64,000 nt of DNA from Mycolicibacterium parafortuitum (GTDB lineage: Bacteria > Actinomycetota > Actinomycetes > Mycobacteriales > Mycobacteriaceae): positions 744,001 to 808,000 of the forward strand of contig NZ_AP022598.1 in NCBI RefSeq assembly GCF_010725485.1. The letters are read 5' to 3'. Of the stretch, positions 1-7,078 are shown in pieces. Position 1 is the stretch's first letter; every line of letters begins with the position of its first letter. The notes below the pieces were generated by a model. The model did not search any database. It was given only the letters and a program-made list of their open reading frames with translations, and was not told the origin of the DNA. Position numbers and translations under genes: made by a program.

Positions 1-882
1 GAACAGGAACCGTGTCGCCGACCGGCGCAGCTCGTGATCGGGATTGCGGCGCACCTTGTCGGTGAAGTCCATCAGTTCGCGGTGGATCCGGTCCCCCACC
101 AGGTGATCGACCCAGCGCGGCGACCACGTCGGCGAATCCCGCTCGATGACGCGCTCGATGATCTCGTCGGCGTCCAGGGACCATTGGAACGCGCGGTCGG
201 CGAGCAGCTGCAGCAGCGCCTCCTGGCGTCCCTCGGCCAACAGCGAGGTCAGGACCCGCCCGATCGGCGGGCCCCACTGCGGCTCGGCGATCCGTTTGAC
301 GATCATCCGGTCCAGCACCTGCTGGACGTCCTCGTCGCGCAGCAACTCGACCAGCACCCGAAGCACCGTCGCGACCTCGGCGGCCACCCGCTCGGCGTGC
401 CTGCGATCGCACAGCCACTTGCCCACCCGGCTGGCGACGTCGGCGTCGCGCAGCTTGGTCTCGACGTTCTCCGCGGACAGGAAGTTCTCCCGCACGAAGC
501 TGCTGAGACCCTCGCCGAGCTGGTCTTTCTTCCGTTTGATGATCGCGGTGTGCGGGATCGGGATGCCCAGCGGATGCTTGAACAACGCCGTCACCGCGAA
601 CCAGTCGGCCAGCGCGCCGACCATGCCGGCCTCGGCCGCCGCGCGGACGTAGCCGACCCAGGGCGGGGCGCCCTGGGACTGCCACCACGCGCAGAACAGG
701 AAGACGACGGTCGCGCCGAGCAGGAAGCTCAGCGCGACGAGCTTCATGCGCCGCAGTCCACGCCGTCGCTCCGCGTCCGCCGCGGAGTCGGCGCCCGCGA
801 GCTTCTCTGCGAAACTCCGGCGCACCGGGGCGGTCGCCGCGCCGGCGACCTCGGGTCGGTGTGCCACACCTACATCATCCAC
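1..882 (-). CDS. DUF445 family membrane protein (3' end outside window)
   Basis: Partial gene: 294 codons are visible from a GTG at 882 down to the window edge. The N-terminus is polar (about 45 residues), then one hydrophobic segment at about residues 47-66. The DUF445 hallmark follows: GALADWFAVTALF, then HPLGIPIPHTAII and a KRKKDQLG stretch. After that comes a helical, charged region typical of the family. DUF445 proteins are membrane-anchored and have no firmly established function. The gene diverges from the TetR gene at 976, matching from memory the M. tuberculosis Rv0472c/Rv0473 pair, so the regulator may control it. The start is uncertain: another in-frame GTG lies 15 bases downstream. 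The family is clear; any role is inference. Confidence 0.85.
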   Translation of the reverse strand, partial: MDDVGVAHRPEVAGAATAPVRRSFAEKLAGADSAADAERRRGLRRMKLVALSFLLGATVVFLFCAWWQSQGAPPWVGYVRAAAEAGMVGALADWFAVTALFKHPLGIPIPHTAIIKRKKDQLGEGLSSFVRENFLSAENVETKLRDADVASRVGKWLCDRRHAERVAAEVATVLRVLVELLRDEDVQQVLDRMIVKRIAEPQWGPPIGRVLTSLLAEGRQEALLQLLADRAFQWSLDADEIIERVIERDSPTWSPRWVDHLVGDRIHRELMDFTDKVRRNPDHELRRSATRFLF

Positions 883-975
883 GCGTGCCGGAGTACCCGT
901 CTGCGTCCATGGTCCGGCCCAGGTCCGACGCCCGCCGTATTATCGTCACGGACTTAGGGAACGGACTGCGCGAAC

Positions 976-1680
976 GTGGCACAACAATCCCCGCCCGTGG
1001 CGGTCAAGACGGATGGACGCAAACGGCGCTGGCACCAGCACAAGGTCGAGCGCCGTAACGAGTTGGTGGACGGCACACTCGATGCCATCCGCCGCCTCGG
1101 CAGCAATGTCAGCATGGACGAGATCGCCGCCGAGATCGGTGTTTCCAAGACCGTCCTGTACCGCTACTTCGTCGACAAGAACGATCTCACCACCGCGGTG
1201 ATGATGCGCTTCGCACAGACCACGCTGATCCCGAACATGGCCGCGGCGCTGTCGTCGAATCTCGACGGCTACGACCTGACCCGCGAGGTCATCCGCGTCT
1301 ACGTGGAGACGGTGGCCAATGAGCCCGAGCCCTACCAGTTCGTGATGGCCAACAACTCGGCCAGCAAGAGCAAGGCGGTCGCCGACTCGGAGGCCATCAT
1401 CGCGCGCATGCTCGCGGTGATGCTGCGCCGCCGGATGCTGTCGGTGGGGATGGACGCTTCGGGCGCCGAACCGTGGGCGTTCCACACCGTCGGCGGCGTC
1501 CAACTGGCGACGCACTCCTGGATGTCGAACCCGCGGATGACCGCCGACGACCTGATCGACTACCTGGCGATGCTGTCGTGGAGCGCGCTGTGCGGCATCG
1601 TCGAGGTGAACGGATCTCTGGAAACGTTCCGCAACAGTCCACATCCGTCCCCGGCGCTGCCCTCGCAGCTGCTTGACTAG
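976..1680 (+). CDS. TetR/AcrR family transcriptional regulator
   Basis: A 234-residue protein with a GTG start. A basic N-terminal tail (GRKRRWHQHK) precedes a TetR helix-turn-helix at about residues 28-75, with the recognition part SMDEIAAEIGVSKTVLYRYF. The remaining about 150 residues are the helical ligand-binding and dimerisation half. It diverges from the DUF445 gene, and ppk2 begins 5 bases after its stop, so TetR and ppk2 are probably co-transcribed. A possible -10 (TATTAT, about 939-944) and the purine run AGGGA at 956-960 lie upstream. From memory it corresponds to Rv0472c. The ligand is unknown; likely targets are itself, ppk2 and the divergent membrane gene. Confidence 0.88.
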   Translation: MAQQSPPVAVKTDGRKRRWHQHKVERRNELVDGTLDAIRRLGSNVSMDEIAAEIGVSKTVLYRYFVDKNDLTTAVMMRFAQTTLIPNMAAALSSNLDGYDLTREVIRVYVETVANEPEPYQFVMANNSASKSKAVADSEAIIARMLAVMLRRRMLSVGMDASGAEPWAFHTVGGVQLATHSWMSNPRMTADDLIDYLAMLSWSALCGIVEVNGSLETFRNSPHPSPALPSQLLD

Positions 1681-1685
1681 GCGGT

Positions 1686-2552
1686 GTGACCGAACCCGAC
1701 GCACTGCCGTCCCTGTGGAGCCACGAACCGCACGTGCATTTGCGGTTCCGGGCAGGGCTCGAAGTGGCCGACATCGACGCCGACGCCACCCCCGGCTTTC
1801 GCGGCGACAAATCCGACGCGCCGACACTGCAGGCCGAACGCAACGAGCGGTTCGCCGAGTTGCAGGAGATGCTCTACGCGAACAGCCGTGCCGGCGACAA
1901 CCGCTCACTGTTGCTGGTGTTGCAGGGCATGGACACCGCGGGCAAGGGCGGCATCGTCAAACATGTTGTGGGTGGCTGCAATCCGCAGGGAGTGCAGTAC
2001 CGCAGCTTCGGTAAGCCGACCGCCGAGGAGCTCTCCCACCACTACCTGTGGCGCGTGCGCAAGGCACTTCCCGCCGCGGGACACATCGGGGTGTTCGACC
2101 GGTCGCATTACGAGGACGTGCTGATCGTGCGCGTGCACAACCTCGTGCCGCCCGAGGTGTGGGAGCCGCGCTACGACGAGATCAACGCGTTCGAACGCGA
2201 ACTCGTCTCCGGCGGAACGACAATCGTGAAGGTCGCGATGTTCGTCTCGCTCGACGAGCAGAAGAAGCGGCTCGCCGAGCGGCTCGAACGGCCGGACAAA
2301 TACTGGAAGTACAACCCGGGCGACATCGACGAGCGACTGAAATGGCCTGCCTACCAAGAGGCTTACCAGGCGATGCTGGAACGGACATCGACCGATTACG
2401 CGCCGTGGCACATCGTGCCGTGCAACCGGAAGTGGTACAGCCGGCTCGCGATCACCGAGCTCCTGATCGAGGCGTTGAAGGGGCTCAACATGTCCTGGCC
2501 GCCGCCGGACTTCGACGTCGAGGCGGAGAAGAAGCGGCTGGCCGCGTTGTAA
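1686..2552 (+). CDS. ppk2: Polyphosphate kinase 2 (PPK2) family nucleotide phosphotransferase
   Basis: A 288-residue single-domain PPK2, the usual size for the one-domain form. Walker A is GMDTAGKGG at residues 81-89 and Walker B is VFDRSHYEDV at about 136-145, followed by the basic helical lid (RLAERLERPDKYWKYNPGD) and a conserved PWHIVP strand. The family transfers phosphate between inorganic polyphosphate and nucleoside mono- or diphosphates in the cytosol; which nucleotide is preferred cannot be read from the sequence. The GTG start lies 5 bases after the TetR stop, suggesting an operon. Fast-growing mycobacteria are known to carry a PPK2 near this position (recalled). The gene is complete and codon use matches its neighbours. 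Confidence 0.92.
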   Translation: MTEPDALPSLWSHEPHVHLRFRAGLEVADIDADATPGFRGDKSDAPTLQAERNERFAELQEMLYANSRAGDNRSLLLVLQGMDTAGKGGIVKHVVGGCNPQGVQYRSFGKPTAEELSHHYLWRVRKALPAAGHIGVFDRSHYEDVLIVRVHNLVPPEVWEPRYDEINAFERELVSGGTTIVKVAMFVSLDEQKKRLAERLERPDKYWKYNPGDIDERLKWPAYQEAYQAMLERTSTDYAPWHIVPCNRKWYSRLAITELLIEALKGLNMSWPPPDFDVEAEKKRLAAL

Positions 2553-2573
2553 GAGGGCGCCTTCCCCGGGCCG

Positions 2574-2632
2574 CCGAACGCACGCATATGACGCGAATCC
2601 GGCCCAAAACCCGTCACAAAGCGTGCACTCGC
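2574..2632. repeat. Imperfect intergenic palindrome A, 3' side of DUF559 gene
   Basis: Two arms of the form CCGAACGCACGC and GCGTGCACTCG surround a variable centre containing TGACGCGAA. The palindrome sits between ppk2 and the convergent DUF559 gene and overlaps the last codons of the latter. It is clearly related to palindrome B at 3527-3585 and lies in the same orientation. There is no T-tract, so a simple intrinsic terminator is not convincing. Confidence 0.7.
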
Positions 2633-3492
2633 GGCGGTCCTGGCCACCCGCGCCGGCGTAACGCCCGCTCCGCACGCCGCCAGATCCCGGCCGGGTCGTC
2701 GCGGAGCTGTCGTGCACTGACGCGGACGATGATCCATCCCCGAGCGGCCAGGAACTCCAGCCGCATGATGTCGTCGGCGTGGGCAGCGGGGTCTGTCCAA
2801 TGGTGTTCGCCGTCGTACTCGACGCCGACGCAGTACTCGCGCCAGCCCATGTCGATTCGCCGGACGACTCGGCCGGACGCGTCGGTAACAGGGATCTGCG
2901 TCTGCGGTTGCGGTGCGCCGCTGCGGACCAGCGCCAACCGCACGCGGGTCTCCTGAGGAGACTCGGCACCGCCGTCGACCAGCGCGAGAACCTCACGTAG
3001 ACGGCGGATCCCCCGAACTCCCGGGTGGCGCGCGGCGAGTGCGCTGACCTGCGAAACGGGCAGACGCGTCGCGTTCAGCAGGGCATCGATTCGAATGATG
3101 GCCTCGTCACCGCGGATGCGGCGGCCGAGATCGAATGCGGTGCGGGCGACGGTCGTGCAGTCGATGCTCTGCACCAGGCAGACCTCGCCGTCGAGGAGGG
3201 TGTCGCGGTGGATCGAGATTCCCGGCGGGCTGCCACATCGGACGCGGGTCAGCTCGGCGGGGGCGTCGTCAGGCAGCCACCGTGAACCGTGCATCGCCGC
3301 CGCCGACAGCCCGGCGAGGGTGGCCCGTCGCCCCGACCACAGCCACGCCGCGACGGCGCGATCGCAGGCCGTCAGCGACATGCCTTGCGGCGCATACACG
3401 TTGTGATGGATTCTGACGTATCGTCGGCTAAGGTCGAAGCGCGTCACCGCACCGCAGGCCAGCGCCTCCGAGCCCAGAAAGAGTTCCCGCAC
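2614..3492 (-). CDS. DUF559/Vsr-like endonuclease-domain protein with AbiEi-like N-terminus
   Basis: A 292-residue protein with a GTG start. The N-terminal half resembles the AbiEi-type regulator/antitoxin fold common in actinobacterial DUF559 proteins: a short winged-helix-like start, then YVRIHHNVYAP and LAGLSAAAMHG. The C-terminal about 110 residues form a Vsr/PD-(D/E)XK-like nuclease: ESPQETR, then RRIDMGW, VGVEYDGEHHW and a final strand GWIIVRVS. The acidic and histidine residues expected for catalysis (E, D, ExD, HH) are all present, so activity is plausible. It sits between ppk2 and fadB2, which I recall as unrelated core genes, and is enclosed by palindromes A and B. A paralogue lies at 39310-40143. 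No toxin partner is adjacent. The function is not established. Confidence 0.8.
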   Translation of the reverse strand: MRELFLGSEALACGAVTRFDLSRRYVRIHHNVYAPQGMSLTACDRAVAAWLWSGRRATLAGLSAAAMHGSRWLPDDAPAELTRVRCGSPPGISIHRDTLLDGEVCLVQSIDCTTVARTAFDLGRRIRGDEAIIRIDALLNATRLPVSQVSALAARHPGVRGIRRLREVLALVDGGAESPQETRVRLALVRSGAPQPQTQIPVTDASGRVVRRIDMGWREYCVGVEYDGEHHWTDPAAHADDIMRLEFLAARGWIIVRVSARQLRDDPAGIWRRAERALRRRGWPGPPRVHAL

Positions 3493-3526
3493 ACACTGTT
3501 AGGCGCACCGCGACGCCCGGCGGTTC

Positions 3527-3585
3527 CCGAATGCACGCAATCTGACGCGAAATTCGCGGAATCGCGCCAGAAAGCGTGCGCTCGG
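3527..3585. repeat. Imperfect intergenic palindrome B, 5' side of DUF559 gene
   Basis: The left arm reads CCGAATGCACGCAATCTGAC. The right arm, read in reverse complement, is nearly the same (CCGAGCGCACGCTTTCTGGC), so this is a true inverted repeat of about 59 bases. Aligned with palindrome A it shares CCGAAYGCACGCA, TGACGCGAA, AAAGCGTGC and CTCG in the same order and orientation. It lies between the start of the DUF559 gene and the 3' end of fadB2. Confidence 0.75.
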
Positions 3586-3599
3586 CGATCGAAAGCGCC

Positions 3600-4454
3600 T
3601 CAGTACGTGTAGAAGCCCTTGCCCGACTTCTTGCCGAGCTGACCGGCCTCGACCATGCGCTGCAGCAGCGGCGGCGGCGCGAAGTTCGGGTCCTTGTATT
3701 CGTCGTACATCGAGTCGGCGATCAGCTTCATGGTGTCCAGGCCGATCAGGTCCGACAGCCGCAGCGGGCCCATCGGGTGCGAGAGCCCGGCGACGATCGC
3801 GGTGTCGATGTCCTCGACCGTCGCGACGCCCGCCTCGGCCATCCGGATCGCCGACAGCAGGTACGGCACCAGCAGCGCGTTGACGATGAAGCCCGAACGG
3901 TCGCCGCAGCGCACGACCTTCTTGCCCAGCACATCGCTTGCGAACTGCTCGACCCGCGCGATCGCGTCCTCGGACGTCACGAGCGTGTTGATCACCTCGA
4001 CGAGCGGGAGTACGGGCACCGGGTTGAAGAAGTGCAGGCCCAGCACCCGGCTCGGATTCTTGGTCGCCGCAGCGATCTTCATGATCGGGATGCTGGAGGT
4101 GTTCGACGCCAGCACCGCATCGGGGTCGGTGACGACCTCGTCGAGCTGCGCGAAGACCTTGGCCTTGACGGCCTCGTCCTCGATGATCGCCTCGATCACC
4201 AGCTGTCGGTCGGCCAGGTCGGCGAGATCGGTGGTGAACGTCAGCCGTCCCAGCGTGATCTCGAAGTCGTCGGCGGCGAGCTTGCCCTTGGCCTTCGCCC
4301 GCTCCAGCGACGCGGTGATACGTCCGCGGCCCGCGTTGACGAGCGCGTCTGAGGGCTCGTAGACGACGACGTTCGCGCCCGCCTTCGCGGCCACCTCGGC
4401 GATGCCCGAACCCATCTGCCCGGCGCCGACCACACCTACACGTTCAATGCTCAA
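3600..4454 (-). CDS. fadB2: 3-hydroxybutyryl-CoA dehydrogenase
   Basis: A 284-residue NAD-dependent 3-hydroxyacyl-CoA dehydrogenase. The N-terminal Rossmann motif is VVGAGQMGSGIAEVAAKAG (about residues 8-26), the mid-domain signature is LGLHFFNPVPVLPLVEVI, and the C-terminal dimerisation domain contains GPLRLSDLIGLD and ends GKKSGKGFY. It oxidises 3-hydroxybutyryl-CoA to acetoacetyl-CoA in beta-oxidation or short-chain acid use. The start is TTG at 4454, preceded by the ribosome-binding site AGGAG. It lies directly downstream of aceA on the same strand, but a strong hairpin separates them. Pairing with isocitrate lyase and RamB fits a role in growth on fatty acids. From memory it corresponds to Rv0468. 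Confidence 0.95.
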   Translation of the reverse strand: MSIERVGVVGAGQMGSGIAEVAAKAGANVVVYEPSDALVNAGRGRITASLERAKAKGKLAADDFEITLGRLTFTTDLADLADRQLVIEAIIEDEAVKAKVFAQLDEVVTDPDAVLASNTSSIPIMKIAAATKNPSRVLGLHFFNPVPVLPLVEVINTLVTSEDAIARVEQFASDVLGKKVVRCGDRSGFIVNALLVPYLLSAIRMAEAGVATVEDIDTAIVAGLSHPMGPLRLSDLIGLDTMKLIADSMYDEYKDPNFAPPPLLQRMVEAGQLGKKSGKGFYTY

Positions 4455-4477
4455 GTCTTTTCTCCTGTTACATGCGA

Positions 4478-4510
4478 CAGACCCCGCCCAAGATTTCTGG
4501 GCGGGGTCTG
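4478..4510 (-). terminator. Strong hairpin between aceA and fadB2
   Basis: A perfect 13-bp stem: CAGACCCCGCCCA at 4478-4490 pairs with TGGGCGGGGTCTG at 4498-4510 around a 7-base loop. It lies about 90 bases after the aceA stop and 24 bases before fadB2. There is no clear U-run on the minus strand, so it may attenuate rather than end transcription, or stabilise the aceA transcript. Confidence 0.65.
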
Positions 4511-4602
4511 CGCTGTCAAGCTGGTGCGAGCGTGCGCTCCGTGTACGCCTGCGACGGCGGGTTGCCGTTCAGACACGCGCGCTCGCGGTGCCGACGGGAC
4601 TC

Positions 4603-5895
4603 TTAGTGGAACTGACCTTCTTCGGTCGAGCCCGCGAGCGCGGTGGTCGAGCTGGTCGGGTCCACGGTGGTGGCGATCCGGTCGAAGTAGCCGGCGCCGA
4701 CCTCGCGCTGGTGCTTGGTCGCGGTGTAGCCGCGCTCCTCGGCCGCGAACTCGCGCTCCTGCAGGTCGACGTAGGCGGTCATCTGGTTGCGGGCGTAGCC
4801 GTAGGCCAGATCGAACATCGAGTAGTTGAGCGCGTGGAAGCCGGCCAGCGTGATGAACTGGAACTTGAAGCCCATCGCGCCGAGTTCCTTCTGGAACTTC
4901 GCGATCGTCGCGTCGTCCAGGTGCTTGCGCCAGTTGAACGACGGCGAGCAGTTGTAGGCCAGCATCTGGTCCGGGAACTCGCTCTTGACGCCCTCGGCGA
5001 ACTTCTTGGCCAGCTCCAGGTCCGGGGTGCCGGTCTCCATCCAGATCAGGTCGGAGTACGGCGCGTAGGCCTTGGCGCGGGCGATGCAGGGCTCGAGGCC
5101 GTTCTTGACCCGGTAGAAGCCCTCGGCGGTGCGCTCGCCGGTGATGAACGGCTGGTCGCGCTCGTCCACATCAGAGGTGATCAGCGTGGCGGCCTCGGCG
5201 TCGGTGCGGGCGATGACGACGGTCGGCACGCCGGCGACGTCAGCGGCCAGACGGGCCGAGGTCAGGGTGCGGATGTGCTGCTGGGTCGGGATCAGCACCT
5301 TGCCACCGAGGTGGCCGCACTTCTTCTCCGAGGCCAGCTGGTCCTCCCAGTGCGAACCGGCGACACCGGCGGCGATCATCGCCTTCTGCAGTTCGTAGAC
5401 GTTCAGCGCGCCGCCGAAGCCGGCTTCACCGTCGGCGACGATCGGGGCGAGCCAGTTCTCGACGGAGGTGTCGCCCTCGACCTTGGCGATCTCGTCGGCG
5501 CGCAACAGCGCGTTGTTGATGCGGCGCACCACCTGCGGCACCGAGTTGGCCGGGTAGAGGCTCTGGTCGGGGTAGGTGTGGCCGGACAGGTTGGCGTCGC
5601 CGGCGACCTGCCAACCGGACAGGTAGATGGCCTTCAGGCCGGCGCGGACCTGCTGGACGGCCATGTTGCCGGTCAGCGCGCCGAGCGCGTTGACGAAGTC
5701 CATGTCGTGCAGCTGCTCCCACAGCACCTCGGCGCCGCGGCGGGCGAGGGTGTGCTCCTCGACGACATGGCCCTGCAGGGCGATGACGTCGTCAGGGGTG
5801 TAGGTGCGGGTGATGCCCTTCCAGCGGGGGTTGTGGTCCCAATCGTGCTGGATCTGCTCCGGGCTCTTCGGCGTGCCAACGGTCGACTTCGTCAT
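4603..5895 (-). CDS. aceA: Isocitrate lyase
   Basis: A 430-residue isocitrate lyase, the length of the mycobacterial ICL1 type. The signature [11 protein letters not shown] carries the catalytic cysteine at residue 193 (KKCGH 191-195). Other conserved blocks are [40 protein letters not shown]-like [16 protein letters not shown] and YNCSPSFNW. It cleaves isocitrate to glyoxylate and succinate in the glyoxylate shunt; ICL1-type enzymes also act as 2-methylisocitrate lyases in propionate use. The ATG at 5895 follows GAAGGAG at good spacing, so the longer upstream reading was rejected. RamB-like boxes lie in the long leader at 6073-6090, and ramB itself is two genes away. Confidence 0.97.
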   Translation of the reverse strand: MTKSTVGTPKSPEQIQHDWDHNPRWKGITRTYTPDDVIALQGHVVEEHTLARRGAEVLWEQLHDMDFVNALGALTGNMAVQQVRAGLKAIYLSGWQVAGDANLSGHTYPDQSLYPANSVPQVVRRINNALLRADEIAKVEGDTSVENWLAPIVADGEAGFGGALNVYELQKAMIAAGVAGSHWEDQLASEKKCGHLGGKVLIPTQQHIRTLTSARLAADVAGVPTVVIARTDAEAATLITSDVDERDQPFITGERTAEGFYRVKNGLEPCIARAKAYAPYSDLIWMETGTPDLELAKKFAEGVKSEFPDQMLAYNCSPSFNWRKHLDDATIAKFQKELGAMGFKFQFITLAGFHALNYSMFDLAYGYARNQMTAYVDLQEREFAAEERGYTATKHQREVGAGYFDRIATTVDPTSSTTALAGSTEEGQFH

Positions 5896-5974
5896 GGCGG
5901 GGCCTGCTCCTTCGATGTGTTGCACAGCACTGCAAACCTCCCGGCGGGGAGGACTCACAGCCTTTGTTAATGCT

Positions 5975-5990
5975 CCGGTGAGTTCACCGG
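5975..5990. promoter_or_regulatory. Perfect palindrome upstream of aceA, candidate operator
   Basis: CCGGTGAGTTCACCGG is a perfect inverted repeat of 7-bp arms around GT, about 80 bases upstream of the aceA ATG. The spacing is too short for a standard CRP/GlxR site. The protein that binds it is unknown. Confidence 0.45.
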
Positions 5991-6072
5991 CTTGCTACAC
6001 CGAGCATGCCTCAGCCCATAACCCCAGGTCCACCCGTTTCGCTTGCCAATTTTCGCCAAGCGCGTGCGGCAA

Positions 6073-6090
6073 TTTGCAAAGTTTGCAAAG
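6073..6090. promoter_or_regulatory. Tandem RamB-type box
   Basis: TTTGCAAAGTTTGCAAAG: two adjacent copies of TTTGCAAAG. RamB sites in corynebacteria and mycobacteria contain an A-rich/TTTGCAAA core, so this is a strong candidate for RamB control of aceA. It lies about 180 bases upstream of the aceA start, suiting either activation or a distant repressor site. Assignment to RamB is inferred from motif and gene context. Confidence 0.65.
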
Positions 6091-6147
6091 AAGGCGCGGG
6101 CCTTGACCGGTTCAGAAGCTACCGACGAGTAGCGAATATGCGCAGGT

Positions 6148-6163
6148 CAGTACGCCCGTACTG
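6148..6163. promoter_or_regulatory. Perfect palindrome CAGTACG-CC-CGTACTG
   Basis: A perfect 16-bp inverted repeat 15 bases beyond the stop of the thioesterase gene. It could be an operator for the downstream aceA unit or part of a weak hairpin. It lacks a T-tract. Confidence 0.4.
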
Positions 6164-6177
6164 TTTAACTGGCGCAC

Positions 6178-6957
6178 TCAGAGCGCGAAGATCGCGGCGA
6201 CGGCTTTCGTCTCGGTGCCGACCGCATATGTGAGGGTTGTAACAGCGCGATCGGTGAGTTCCTCGCCGAACTTGTCGGTCGAACCCGCCGGATACTCGTG
6301 CCGGATGATCTCCAGATCGTCTCCGAGGGCCACCGGCAGATCGTGCTCGATGGCGACCCGCAGCGGAGCCTTCATCAGTTCGGGGCGCGATGCCAGGTAG
6401 TCCTCGACGACGCTCCAGTACACCGCGTTGTTCATGTGGTCGAAGATGTCGATGTCACTGACGCGAACCGGGAACCGGTGCACGGAGGCGGCGTCGTCGC
6501 GGGAGCCCGGTTTCAGGTAGGCCTTCCACCGCAACCGGGTCTCGCTCGTGGTGCGCCGCAGGCCTTCGATGAAATCGTCGCTGATGCGTGCGGGCCCCTG
6601 GGTCTCGCGGTTGATGTTGATCCAGAACGCCTCGGATTCCAGAAGGCCGCGGCCCCGCCTGCCGTCGATGCGAACCCGCATCTCGCACCAGCGGTTCGAC
6701 GTTCCCGAGCACCAGCGCCGCAACCGCAGCGTGTCCTTGAACACGATCGGCTCGATCATGTCGATCATGGTCCGCCGCACGATCCACAGCGGATGGGTCT
6801 CCTCGAAGCCCATCTCCCGCAGCTGATCGGTGCCGATGTCCTGGATGTGGCGGGTGGCGGCATCGAACTTGAGCCGGCCCTCGCGGTCGACGTCGGCGAC
6901 CCGCAGCGGCCACTGGACGTCGAAGACGTCGGGGTGCGGATCCGGCACCGGCATCAT
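6178..6957 (-). CDS. Acyl-ACP thioesterase (PF01643-type)
   Basis: A 259-residue protein beginning MMPVPDP. It has the double hot-dog arrangement of bacterial acyl-ACP thioesterases: first half FDVQWPLRVADVDREGRLKFDAATRHIQDIG, second half RFPVRVSDIDIFDHMNNAVYWSVVEDYL. It probably releases fatty acids from acyl carrier protein; chain length is not predictable. It lies between ramB (divergent) and aceA (same strand), matching from memory Rv0466 between Rv0465c and icl1. A GTG at 6999 would add 14 residues; ATG 6957 was preferred because GAAG lies just upstream, but this is unsure. Reading frames further upstream are antisense to ramB and were discarded. Confidence 0.88.
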   Translation of the reverse strand: MMPVPDPHPDVFDVQWPLRVADVDREGRLKFDAATRHIQDIGTDQLREMGFEETHPLWIVRRTMIDMIEPIVFKDTLRLRRWCSGTSNRWCEMRVRIDGRRGRGLLESEAFWININRETQGPARISDDFIEGLRRTTSETRLRWKAYLKPGSRDDAASVHRFPVRVSDIDIFDHMNNAVYWSVVEDYLASRPELMKAPLRVAIEHDLPVALGDDLEIIRHEYPAGSTDKFGEELTDRAVTTLTYAVGTETKAVAAIFAL

Positions 6958-7064
6958 CGTCTTCGCCAGACCCGTAGCCGGTCGTCCAGTGCTGCTCACG
7001 GGTTTCGATACTGCCACACGGCGCCGCACTGCCAACGCTGCGAATACCGCCTTAGCAGGGTTGT

Positions 7065-7078
7065 TACGCTCGCTGACG
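7065..7078 (+). promoter_or_regulatory. Leaderless promoter of ramB
   Basis: The -10 hexamer TACGCT at 7065-7070 is followed by exactly 7 bases and then the GTG of ramB. Transcription would therefore begin at or next to the start codon. No good -35 is seen. Confidence 0.55.

Larger units (their letters stand above)
5896..6177. other. 282-base aceA control region
   Basis: No gene is seen. Reading away from aceA it holds the aceA ribosome-binding site, a perfect 16-bp palindrome (5975-5990), a tandem TTTGCAAAG box (6073-6090), and a second perfect 16-bp palindrome (6148-6163) just beyond the thioesterase stop. No convincing -10/-35 pair could be chosen by eye. Confidence 0.6.

Noticed and set aside
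34..957. 307-residue plus-strand frame
   Set aside because: Antisense to the clear DUF445 gene; composition is that of a shadow (Arg/Ala/Gly-rich, no motif).
2614..3492. AbiE-type toxin-antitoxin operon
   Set aside because: The N-terminus is AbiEi-like but no AbiEii nucleotidyltransferase gene is adjacent, and the same is true of the second copy.
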